6,574 nt of DNA from an uncultured Bacteroidota bacterium (GTDB taxonomy: Bacteria; Bacteroidota; Bacteroidia; Chitinophagales; Chitinophagaceae), in contig CAMLGP010000165.1 in NCBI GenBank assembly GCA_946479535.1, forward strand, positions 1 to 6,574, read 5' to 3'. Shown one piece after another: positions 1-5,161 of this stretch; positions within the stretch are counted from its first letter, which is position 1; every line of letters begins with the position of its first letter. Below the pieces are notes generated by a model that made no database searches, was not told the origin of the DNA, and was given only the letters and a program-made list of their open reading frames with translations. The translations under genes were made by a program, and so were the position numbers.

Positions 1-339
1 GGCGAGTGCCAACATAACAGTAGCCGCTGCAGCATACCACCATTTCTTAAATGAAGTATTCCTTGTAGCTATTGATGGAAGTTCTTTCCTCTCTTTGATA
101 GTGAATAACAGACGATCAATTTCAGCCTGGATATCCTGTTCTGTGAGCGCAGCGGTCTCTTCAGTGCCGATGGATTCGAGAATTCTCCTGGCCTCGGCAA
201 CAACCATGTGTTTGTCCGGGTGCTGGCCTAACCATTTATTCCAGAAATCATTGTCCGCTTTTTCCCGCTTGTTTACCCAACGGATAAAATCCTCATCCAT
301 CACAAAATCGGAGATATCGAACAACCGGTATTCTTTCAT
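1..339 (-). CDS. FecR-family anti-sigma factor, N-terminal part (cut by window edge)
   Basis: This frame is open from an ATG at 339 down to the window edge, giving 113 codons without a stop. The protein begins MKEYRLFDISDFVMDEDF and continues with FIRWVNK, FWNKWLGQHPDK and VVAEARRIL. This tryptophan-containing pattern is typical of the cytoplasmic sigma-binding domain of Bacteroidota FecR-like proteins. Residues about 99-113 (KKWWYAAAATVMLALA) start a transmembrane helix, as expected before the periplasmic FecR domain, which lies outside the window. In this family the protein sits in the inner membrane, holds the ECF sigma factor, and releases it when a TonB-dependent outer-membrane receptor is occupied. 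It follows the sigma gene by 69 bp on the same strand, so the two are probably co-transcribed. An in-frame ATG at 300 is a possible later start, but residues 1-13 match the usual family beginning. The family call is firm; the signal and target are unknown. Confidence 0.88.
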   Translation of the reverse strand, partial: MKEYRLFDISDFVMDEDFIRWVNKREKADNDFWNKWLGQHPDKHMVVAEARRILESIGTEETAALTEQDIQAEIDRLLFTIKERKELPSIATRNTSFKKWWYAAAATVMLALA

Positions 340-361
340 GCCAAATGGTATATAGCTATAA

Positions 362-389
362 GTTCCCCGGAACCAGGAAACCTACTGGT
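362..389. repeat. Two overlapping short inverted repeats between the sigma and anti-sigma genes
   Basis: The 69-bp gap between the sigma stop and the FecR start holds GTTCC-CC-GGAAC (362-373) and ACCAG-8 nt-CTGGT (372-389), which share two bases. Read on the minus strand as mRNA, the second forms a 5-bp stem with an 8-nt loop, and the first can only fold as a 4-bp stem (GTTC/GAAC). They lie about 23-50 nt before the FecR ATG and could affect mRNA stability or anti-sigma translation. They are short, so chance is a real alternative. Confidence 0.3.
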
Positions 390-408
390 CTTTTTAACTT
401 TTTTTTTA

Positions 409-984
409 TTACTGGTTAACGAACTCGGTATGCCACAGGCTTCTCAGCTTGAAAATGGCTTCGTGGAGGAGATTGTAAACAGACTGACGGCTGATATTCA
501 TCAATTCAGCAATCTGACCATGATCAAGGTATTGATAGTACTTGAGGTAGATGATTTCCTTTTGGCGTTTTGATAAGAGTGCCAGCGTTTTACGCAGCCT
601 GTCTGCCTTTTCTTCTGAGATCTGTTTTTCAATAATTATCCGTTCTATAGAGAACTCATGAAAGAAATCATATTCTTCCTGAAGCTCACCTGCAACATTT
701 TTGCGATTGAGTTTGTGAAGTGATTTGAGGACTTTATTCTTAATTGCGCGGATAAAATAATACTTTGGGGATAATATTGTCCCTGTAGTTTCCCTTCTTT
801 GCCAGAGACTGATAAATACTTCCTGTATGCAATCTTTGATTAATCCGCTATCCATTGTGAACCTGGATGCATAATTGTACAAATCAGCATAGTATAGTTT
901 CATCAGAGCAGCGAGCGCCTGCTCGTCATTTTGCAGCAGTTTTTCCATCAGAACTGCTTCAAGCCTTTGTGAACCGTCTTTCAT
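409..984 (-). CDS. ECF-type RNA polymerase sigma-70 factor
   Basis: This encodes about 191 residues, the usual ECF length. Region 2 spans roughly residues 25-92, with the conserved helix DCIQEVFISLW at 51-61 followed by a segment resembling the -10 recognition helix (YYFIRAIKNKVLKSL). A region 4 helix-turn-helix lies at about 137-182 (LSKRQKEIIYLKYYQ, then GQIAELMNISRQSVYNLLHEA). It should direct core RNA polymerase to a small set of promoters, under the control of the FecR-like gene downstream. The frame is open from a TTG at 990, but the ATG at 984 is the better start. A further ATG at 948 (MEKLLQNDEQALAALMKLYY) would also give a normal ECF N-terminus, so the true start is uncertain. No clear Shine-Dalgarno is seen. 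The sigma/FecR pair normally precedes SusC/SusD-type transport genes, here expected beyond the left edge; that target is inferred. Confidence 0.93.
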   Translation of the reverse strand: MKDGSQRLEAVLMEKLLQNDEQALAALMKLYYADLYNYASRFTMDSGLIKDCIQEVFISLWQRRETTGTILSPKYYFIRAIKNKVLKSLHKLNRKNVAGELQEEYDFFHEFSIERIIIEKQISEEKADRLRKTLALLSKRQKEIIYLKYYQYLDHGQIAELMNISRQSVYNLLHEAIFKLRSLWHTEFVNQ

Positions 985-1047
985 TAGCAAGTTAGTATAC
1001 GAATCAAGCAGATAGTTACGAAATTTGGCTGTTTTCCGGTGGCGCTA

Positions 1048-1061
1048 GCATTGGACAATGC
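1048..1061. repeat. Perfect 14-bp inverted repeat upstream of the sigma factor gene
   Basis: GCATTG-GA-CAATGC is a perfect 6-2-6 dyad in the gap between the HutH stop (1098) and the sigma start (984), 64-77 bp upstream of the sigma ATG. The two-base spacer is too small for an RNA hairpin and no U-run follows on the minus strand, so it is not a terminator. It has the form of a site for a dimeric regulator. I found no convincing TAnnTTTG element in this gap, so the sigma promoter is unplaced. Confidence 0.25.
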
Positions 1062-1097
1062 AACACGGTTAAATGCTGCTTTCCCTTTTTTTATGTT

Positions 1098-2660
1098 TCA
1101 TTGGATATCGAATTTTCCTGAGATATCCGGGAGGTTTATACCGGTGGTTTGAGCAAAGGCATTCACTTTTGAGACAAAGCTAAAATTCGAAAGTATTGCC
1201 TTTATATCATTTATATCCTTTGCGAATATACGGTCCTCGGATGCAAATCCAACAATTTGTCTTACGTAATCATGAGCAAATTCCAGAATTGCACCGCTCT
1301 TCAGGGGTCTTCTGAATTCAATAGCCTGGCATGCAGTCATTAATTCAATGGCAAGTATATATTCAAGATTATCTAAAACCGCATTCAATTTTCTTCCGCT
1401 AATACTTCCCATGCTAACATGATCTTCCTGTCCCAGGGAGGTTGGAATGCTATCAGCACTAGCTGGAAAACAGAGTGTTTTATTTTCTGTAACCAATGCT
1501 GCGGTTGTGTATTGCGGGATCATGAAACCGCTGTTCAAACCAACATCCTTCATTAATAGTAAGGGTAAACCCCAGTTCCCCTCCAGGAGCAGGTAGCAGC
1601 GCCTGTCTGATATGTTTCCGATCTCAGCTGCTGCAAAGCAGGCGTAATCTAATGGAAGTGCAAGTGGTTGTCCATGAAAGTTGCCTCCACTAATTGTATC
1701 ATTGGTGCCAAACAGTATGGGATTATCGGTAACAGCGTTCAATTCTGTTTCAGTCAATTCTTTCAAATGCAACCACGCATTGCGTGATGCACCATGCACC
1801 TGTGGCATGCAGCGAAGTGAATAAGGATCCTGAACACGGCCACAATCCACATGGCTTTGCATAATGGCTGAATTGTGCAATAATTCACGCAATCTTTTTG
1901 CAACAAGTATATTCCCCTGAAATGGACGAAGTGCATGCAGACGTTCATCAAAGGGAGCTTTTGTACCGGTGAGTGCTTCAAGGCTCATTGCTCCTATAAT
2001 ATCTGCAGCTTCAAGACAATTATGCATTCGCTGCGTGGCTTTAACCGCATAACTAAGTATGAATTGAGTGCCATTTATCAAAGCCAGGCCTTCCTTTGGT
2101 CCTAATTGAATTGGATTTTTATTTTCCTTCTTTAAGATTATGGCGGTATCAGTTCTTGCCCCTTTATAATAACATTCACCCAGGCCAATCAATGGAAGAA
2201 ATAAATGAGCCAAAGGAGCAAGATCACCACTGGCACCAACACTACCCTTTTCTGGAACTACCGGTATGATATCATTTTCAATGTGCCAGCATATTCGCTG
2301 CAAGGTTTCTGGTTGAATACCGCTATATCCCTGGGCAAGTGAGTGCACTTTTGAGATCATCATGATCTTTGCGATCTCTGCGGGAATGGGGTCACCCACT
2401 CCCACACTATGGCTTTGAAGGATCTTGTGTTGGAGCGTGCGTGTATCCTCTGGAGAAATGGATTTATTGGATAGAATGCCAAAGCCTGTATTTATACCGT
2501 AGACAGTCCGATTATCGGCAACTATTTGCTGTACATGTTCGTGACTGGTCTGTATCTTTTTAAGTGCTGGTTCAGCCAGTTCTCCTTTAAGTGAACCATT
2601 GGCAATAGCTATTGTTTTTCCAATCGTTAAGTGATCAGTTCCGTAGTGAAATACGCTCAT
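1098..2660 (-). CDS. hutH: Histidine ammonia-lyase (HutH, aromatic amino acid lyase family)
   Basis: This complete 520-residue protein is close to the usual HutH length. The enzyme removes ammonia from L-histidine to give trans-urocanate, the first step of histidine breakdown, in the cytoplasm. The segment GSVGASGDLAPLAH contains the Ala143-Ser144-Gly145 triad that cyclises into the MIO electrophile. Other active-site positions also match HutH: Tyr54 in VYGINTGFG, His84 in LQSHSVGVG, Asn196 in LINGTQ, Gln277, Tyr280 and Arg283 in QDPYSLR, Phe328 in GGNFHG, and Glu412 in GQEDHVSMG. His84 together with Glu412 argues for histidine rather than tyrosine or phenylalanine; tyrosine lyases of flavobacteria usually have NQD in place of the QED segment. 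The start ATG at 2660 lies inside the end of the preceding gene (26-bp overlap), which suggests co-transcription and perhaps coupled translation. No hutU, hutI or glutamate formiminotransferase gene is in the window, so the downstream pathway must be encoded elsewhere or be absent. Confidence 0.95.
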   Translation of the reverse strand: MSVFHYGTDHLTIGKTIAIANGSLKGELAEPALKKIQTSHEHVQQIVADNRTVYGINTGFGILSNKSISPEDTRTLQHKILQSHSVGVGDPIPAEIAKIMMISKVHSLAQGYSGIQPETLQRICWHIENDIIPVVPEKGSVGASGDLAPLAHLFLPLIGLGECYYKGARTDTAIILKKENKNPIQLGPKEGLALINGTQFILSYAVKATQRMHNCLEAADIIGAMSLEALTGTKAPFDERLHALRPFQGNILVAKRLRELLHNSAIMQSHVDCGRVQDPYSLRCMPQVHGASRNAWLHLKELTETELNAVTDNPILFGTNDTISGGNFHGQPLALPLDYACFAAAEIGNISDRRCYLLLEGNWGLPLLLMKDVGLNSGFMIPQYTTAALVTENKTLCFPASADSIPTSLGQEDHVSMGSISGRKLNAVLDNLEYILAIELMTACQAIEFRRPLKSGAILEFAHDYVRQIVGFASEDRIFAKDINDIKAILSNFSFVSKVNAFAQTTGINLPDISGKFDIQ

Positions 2661-3003
2661 GAAGTGGGATTGATGGAGCGAAGTTAACCGGCCATGGACA
2701 AATAAAAAAGCTCTTGTCCATATACTCTTTTACCAATGCATGGTACAAAGATTTATGCTGCGGTAATTTCAAACTGATACGCGCTTTTATTTTACTTTCT
2801 TCTGAATTATAAAAACTGCTGGCATATGCGTTAGCATCAATCATTTTATGATTGCATTCAATCTGTTTTTTACTCAGCACCCGTTTACTCATGTCGGGAA
2901 CCTTGGATAAAACAGTCTTGCCATAATACGTTTTGTAAACGGAATCACCGGCAACTTTACCGGAAGCGCCCCTGACAAAGGGGTTGTTTTTAATTCTTGC
3001 CAT
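2635..3003 (-). CDS. Uncharacterised 122-residue Bacteroidota protein overlapping the hutH start
   Basis: The product is basic and soluble, with no signal peptide or membrane segment. It opens MARIKNNPFVRGASGKVAG, followed by VYKTYYGKTVLSKVPDMSKR, then a lysine-rich helical stretch and SLYHALVKEYM near residue 95. This glycine-rich G-x-S-G-K-V opening, then an aromatic-rich GKTV segment and a proline, recalls families of short hypothetical proteins common in Bacteroidota whose role is unknown to me. Some longer relatives, as I remember them, carry Ig-like domains after this part; here only the N-terminal module is present. The last 22 residues (from about ICPWPVNF) run into the hutH reading region and may be a species-specific tail. 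The ATG at 3003 follows an A-rich leader. The overlap makes it the first gene of a two-gene unit with hutH, but no functional link can be read from the sequence. Confidence 0.72.
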   Translation of the reverse strand: MARIKNNPFVRGASGKVAGDSVYKTYYGKTVLSKVPDMSKRVLSKKQIECNHKMIDANAYASSFYNSEESKIKARISLKLPQHKSLYHALVKEYMDKSFFICPWPVNFAPSIPLHERISLRN

Positions 3004-3056
3004 AACTTTCTATAGGTTAAGTATTGATTATTCTTCAGGCCATCTCTAGTCTATTC

Positions 3057-3159
3057 TCCCTTTAACTTTGGTATATTTTCCGTAAATTATCCGTACATCC
3101 TCCGTTATAAACGGAAGATGTACGGAGGATGTACGGAGAACATACCGAGATTATACGTA
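3057..3159. repeat. Palindromic array of 11-bp repeats (core TCCGTACATCC)
   Basis: Reading rightward in strict 11-bp steps from 3068 gives TTGGTATATTT, TCCGTAAATTA, TCCGTACATCC, then TCCGT. After the central TATAA (3106-3110) the units are inverted: ACGGA, AGATGTACGGA, GGATGTACGGA, GAACATACCGA and GATTATACGTA. Reverse-complemented, those read TCCGTACATCT, TCCGTACATCC, TCGGTATGTTC and TACGTATAATC. Units in matching positions on the two sides agree at 10/11, 8/11 and 8/11 bases, with a weaker outermost pair at 6/11, so similarity fades outward from the centre. An 11-bp period puts every copy on about the same face of the helix. That suits cooperative binding, for example by OmpR/PhoB-type winged-helix regulators, which use 11-bp direct repeats; this regulator link is inference. 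It could also be a dispersed intergenic repeat or an expanding short tandem repeat. Confidence 0.75.
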
Positions 3160-3267
3160 AAAACTGCTAAAGATAAGCTGACGGTAACCAGTGGCTTACA
3201 GGGGGAATATTGCTGTAATTGGCTGCCAAAATTGTGATTCTGGATTACCTGGCCCATCCTAAAAAAC

Positions 3268-3293
3268 AGGCATGAGTGTGCCTATGTCAGGCA
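3268..3293. promoter_or_regulatory. Candidate operator: three AGGCA/TGCCT half-sites
   Basis: AGGCA (3268-3272), TGCCT (3279-3283) and AGGCA (3289-3293) alternate in orientation and start 11 and 10 bp apart. The right-hand pair forms a perfect 5-5-5 inverted repeat (TGCCT-ATGTC-AGGCA), and the left-hand pair forms a 5-6-5 repeat. The site ends 83 bp before the ABM ATG and about 28 bp before the weak -7-like TACTTTTC, where an activator would fit because no -33 TTG is visible. The binding protein is unknown, and half-sites this short can arise by chance. Confidence 0.33.
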
Positions 3294-3376
3294 ACCGACA
3301 AATTTTATTACCCCGTGATTTTACTTTTCCGACTGGTTTAGATTAACCCTAGTATTTAATTTTTAAAAACAACCCG

Positions 3377-3670
3377 ATGGAAAAGTTTGCAATTTTGGCC
3401 AGACTGGAAGCAAAAACTGGTAAAGAGAAAGAAGTGATGGAATTTTTAAAGTCTGCATTACCGCTGGCTGAAGCAGAACCTGGAACAATCAGGTGGTATG
3501 CACTTCAGAACGGCCCTACTACATTCACGATCTTCGACAGTTTTGAAACTGAAGAAGGACGTAAGGCGCATTTAAATGGGCCCATTGCCGCAGCATTAAT
3601 GGCAAATGCATCAGCTCTTCTTTCCCAGGAACCGGTAATTGAAATGGTGGATATATTGGCAGTTAAATAA
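3377..3670 (+). CDS. ABM-fold antibiotic biosynthesis monooxygenase-like protein
   Basis: The 97-residue product is one ABM ferredoxin-like domain (dimeric alpha-beta barrel superfamily), the normal size for the family. Its N-terminal strand FAILARLEAK leads into a helix rich in Lys and Glu. After that come EPGTIRWYALQ (34-44), FTIFDSFETEEGRKAHL (50-66) with the commonly conserved His65, the helix GPIAAALMANA, and a final strand IEMVDILAV. Relatives include quinol and polyketide-anthrone monooxygenases that oxidise aromatic substrates without cofactors, but many members have no known substrate. The gene lies 33 bp upstream of a HAD-family gene on the same strand, so the two are probably one operon. 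The ATG at 3377 follows an A/T-rich leader (TTTTTAAAAACAACCCG) typical of Bacteroidota starts. There is no signal peptide, so it should be cytoplasmic. The fold is clear; the activity is unproven. Confidence 0.9.
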   Translation: MEKFAILARLEAKTGKEKEVMEFLKSALPLAEAEPGTIRWYALQNGPTTFTIFDSFETEEGRKAHLNGPIAAALMANASALLSQEPVIEMVDILAVK

Positions 3671-3703
3671 AGGTCAGTGTTACATTTTGCAACTGATTAA
3701 ATA

Positions 3704-4486
3704 ATGCATAAGAAACCATTTACCAGAAGAACATTTATTTCCAGAGTTATTGGCGGGATAGCTGTCACTACCTATTTCCCGCCAATCCTGGATAATGTAA
3801 TGCTGATGAAAAATAAGATCAAAGCAATTGCATTTGATGCCTTTCCAATTTTTAATCCAGGACCTGTGGCAAACCTTGCTGTCAAACTTTATCCTGAAAA
3901 AGGCGAAGAATTAAATGCTATCTGGAAAGCCAAACAGTTCGAATATTCCTGGTTGAGGACAGCGGGCGCGCAATACATGGATTTTTGGAATATAACTGAA
4001 GATGCGCTTGCTTTTGCTGCAAAAAAAACAGGAATTACACTTTCGAATAATAACCGGAAGGTATTAATGGAACAATATCTTGCTCTTCCAGTCTGGCCAG
4101 ATGTAATACCTGTGTTGGAGATGCTTAAAAAGAATGGAATAAGGCTTTCATTCCTTTCCAATATGACAGGCGAAATGCTTAATTCATGTATAAGGAATGG
4201 CGGGATAAAAGACTATTTTGAAACTGTAATCAGCACTGATAAGGCGAAGACCTATAAACCCAGCCCGGTTGCCTATCAACTGGCGATTGATACTTTGGGA
4301 TTAAAGAAAGAAGAGATCCTATTCGCAGCGTTTGCTGGTTGGGATGTATCCGGTTCAAAATGGTTTGGGTTTCCATCATTCTGGGTGAACCGTTTAAATT
4401 TGCCAGGGGAGGAACTGAACGCCATACCTGATGGGATTGGAAAAGACCTGCCTGATCTGCTAAATTATTTGCAATTGAGTTCCTGA
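3704..4486 (+). CDS. HAD-superfamily type II haloacid dehalogenase-like protein with twin-arginine leader
   Basis: The 260-residue product has a twin-arginine leader (FTRRTFIS, Arg8-Arg9) followed by a hydrophobic stretch to about residue 29. No clear AxA cleavage site is visible, so it may be exported by Tat and possibly stay anchored. From residue 39 it aligns by eye along the whole length of L-2-haloacid dehalogenases. The HAD core is present: nucleophile Asp45 in IAFDAF, Ser152-Asn153 in FLSNMT, Lys185 in TYKPSP, Tyr191, and Asp214 in AGWDVSG. Other family landmarks are WKAKQFEYSWLR and FGFPSFWVNR. Against the well-studied Pseudomonas L-DEX enzyme, the positions of Thr14, Arg41, Ser175 and Asn177 hold Ile49, Lys75, Ala209 and Ala211. 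The usual FDAYGTLFD motif here reads FDAFPIFNP. Substrate and halide contacts are therefore changed, and the true reaction may not be dehalogenation. It is probably co-transcribed with the ABM gene 33 bp upstream. Confidence 0.88.
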   Translation: MHKKPFTRRTFISRVIGGIAVTTYFPPILDNVMLMKNKIKAIAFDAFPIFNPGPVANLAVKLYPEKGEELNAIWKAKQFEYSWLRTAGAQYMDFWNITEDALAFAAKKTGITLSNNNRKVLMEQYLALPVWPDVIPVLEMLKKNGIRLSFLSNMTGEMLNSCIRNGGIKDYFETVISTDKAKTYKPSPVAYQLAIDTLGLKKEEILFAAFAGWDVSGSKWFGFPSFWVNRLNLPGEELNAIPDGIGKDLPDLLNYLQLSS

Positions 4487-4496
4487 GTTCCATTAA

Positions 4497-4519
4497 GGTG
4501 AATGGTTGTCCAATTCACC
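4497..4519 (+). terminator. Possible hairpin after the HAD-like gene
   Basis: GGTGAAT (4497-4503) and ATTCACC (4513-4519) form a perfect 7-bp stem with a 9-nt loop, beginning 10 bp after the HAD stop. Only a short CTTTC follows instead of a clear U-run, so intrinsic termination would be weak. The right arm lies inside a GTCCAATT direct repeat, so the element may instead belong to the control region of the next gene. Confidence 0.35.
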
Positions 4520-4543
4520 CTTTCGATAGTCCAATTTACACCC
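4508..4543. repeat. Direct repeats GTCCAATT 21 bp apart
   Basis: GTCCAATTCACCC (4508-4520) and GTCCAATTTACACCC (4529-4543) share eight leading bases and a similar C-rich end. Their starts are 21 bp apart, about two helical turns. They lie just upstream of the candidate promoter of the RibD-C-like gene. A same-face binding site is possible. So is an old local duplication. Confidence 0.35.
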
Positions 4544-4545
4544 GG

Positions 4546-4573
4546 TTGACGGGCCTTCTCCACTTTACTTTTA
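4546..4573 (+). promoter_or_regulatory. Candidate Bacteroidota-type promoter for the RibD-C-like gene
   Basis: TTG at 4546-4548 is followed by TACTTTTA at 4566-4573, with 17 bp between them. The Bacteroidota primary-sigma pattern is a -33 TTG with a -7 TAnnTTTG, so the -7 matches at all fixed positions except the last (A for G). Transcription would begin around 4580, leaving a leader of about 30 nt that ends in an A-rich stretch. AAGGA at 4605-4609 is only 2 nt from the ATG, too close to act as a standard ribosome binding site. Confidence 0.45.
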
Positions 4574-4611
4574 TTGGGTAAAACTTAACCATTACAAAAA
4601 ATTGAAGGACT

Positions 4612-5160
4612 ATGCGAAAGTTAATCGTAAAACAATTCATGACTTTAGATGGCATTATGGAATCTCCTGAAATATGGGCAGCCAACTATATAAAAGATCA
4701 GGAGATCACAGAAGACCTCTTCAATGATCTTTCAACTTGCGATTCATTCCTGTTTGGCCGGAATACCTTCGAATTCATGGGAGAGCGATGGCCTAATAGA
4801 ACGGGTGCCATGGCAGACAGGTTTAATAATTATATCAAGTTTGTTGTTTCTGGATCTCTTAAGAAAACAGATTGGAAAAACTCAATTATTATAAGTGAAA
4901 ATATTAGCGATGAGATCAAAAAATTAAAACAAAAGCCTGGCAGGGACATACTGGTTTTGGGTAGTTATAAGCTTTCTCAAATGCTGGATAAAGAACAGCT
5001 GGTAGATGAATACAAGCTATATACTTACCCGTTAACATTGGGAAAAGGGAAAAGATTATTCGAAGAGGGATCAACTGGACAAAATTTTAAACTCCTTTCG
5101 TCACGCACGTTTACCTCTGGTGCCATTGCAATGGTTTACCAACCTGGAATTAGTGCCTAG
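4612..5160 (+). CDS. Dihydrofolate reductase-family (RibD C-terminal domain) protein
   Basis: The 182-residue product is one RibD-C/DHFR-like domain, of the stand-alone YyaP/YwjB type by length and motifs. It starts with a strand and TLDG (residues 11-14). It then has FLFGRNTFEFMGERWP (46-61), where the GR-T pattern lies near the expected NADPH site, KFVVSGSL (76-83), DILVLGS (112-118), and the C-terminal signature LVDEYKLYTYPLTLGKGKRLFEEG (130-153). Relatives are NADPH-dependent reductases related to the riboflavin reductase RibD. Most stand-alone members have no established substrate, and this is not the canonical FolA. The ATG at 4612 fits the family start. It has its own candidate promoter and lies 125 bp beyond the HAD-like gene, so it is probably a separate transcription unit. 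Its stop is 1 bp from the end of the convergent SurA-like gene. It has no signal peptide and should be cytoplasmic. Confidence 0.9.
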   Translation: MRKLIVKQFMTLDGIMESPEIWAANYIKDQEITEDLFNDLSTCDSFLFGRNTFEFMGERWPNRTGAMADRFNNYIKFVVSGSLKKTDWKNSIIISENISDEIKKLKQKPGRDILVLGSYKLSQMLDKEQLVDEYKLYTYPLTLGKGKRLFEEGSTGQNFKLLSSRTFTSGAIAMVYQPGISA

Positions 5161-5161
5161 T

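Larger units (their letters stand above)
3004..3376. other. 373-bp divergent intergenic region
   Basis: This gap separates the minus-strand hypothetical-hutH unit from the plus-strand ABM-HAD unit and should hold both promoters. It contains a long 11-bp repeat palindrome (3057-3159) and a group of AGGCA/TGCCT half-sites (3268-3293). Two elements are one base short of the Bacteroidota -7 consensus TAnnTTTG: TACTTTTC at 3322-3329 on plus, and TATCTTTA at 3168-3175 read on minus. Neither has a clear TTG about 17-23 bp upstream, so both are weak. If the minus one is real, the palindrome would be transcribed into the 5' leader of the hypothetical-hutH mRNA. I see no convincing protein-coding frame here. 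Confidence 0.6.

Noticed and set aside
95..355. 86-codon plus-strand open frame at the left edge
   Set aside because: It is antisense to the FecR-family coding sequence, whose translation is clearly conserved.
372..407. Intrinsic terminator on the plus strand (ACCAG/CTGGT stem followed by T-runs)
   Set aside because: No plus-strand gene ends here. The T-run becomes an A-run on the transcribed minus strand, so it would not terminate the sigma-FecR mRNA.
988..990. TTG start codon for the sigma factor
   Set aside because: An ATG follows two codons later at 984 and a good family-like start exists at 948; nothing favours the TTG.
1763..1981. 72-codon minus-strand open frame inside hutH
   Set aside because: It lies wholly inside the well-conserved hutH frame, and its translation has no recognisable family features; it is a shadow frame.
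1098..2660. Tyrosine or phenylalanine ammonia-lyase, as in flexirubin-type pigment clusters
   Set aside because: The GQEDHVSMG segment with Glu412, together with His84, matches histidine ammonia-lyase. The tyrosine lyases I recall from flavobacteria have NQD there, and no pigment-cluster gene is nearby.
3057..3159. CRISPR array
   Set aside because: The repeat unit is only 11 bp, has no spacers and inverts at the centre, and no cas gene is present.
3889..4493. Two minus-strand open frames (3889-4161 and 4230-4493) opposite the HAD-like gene
   Set aside because: Both are antisense to a clearly conserved coding region and show no family features.
4541..4553. CCCG-GTTGA-CGGG hairpin as a terminator
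   Set aside because: The stem is only 4 bp, no T-run follows, and it overlaps the candidate -33 element of the downstream gene.
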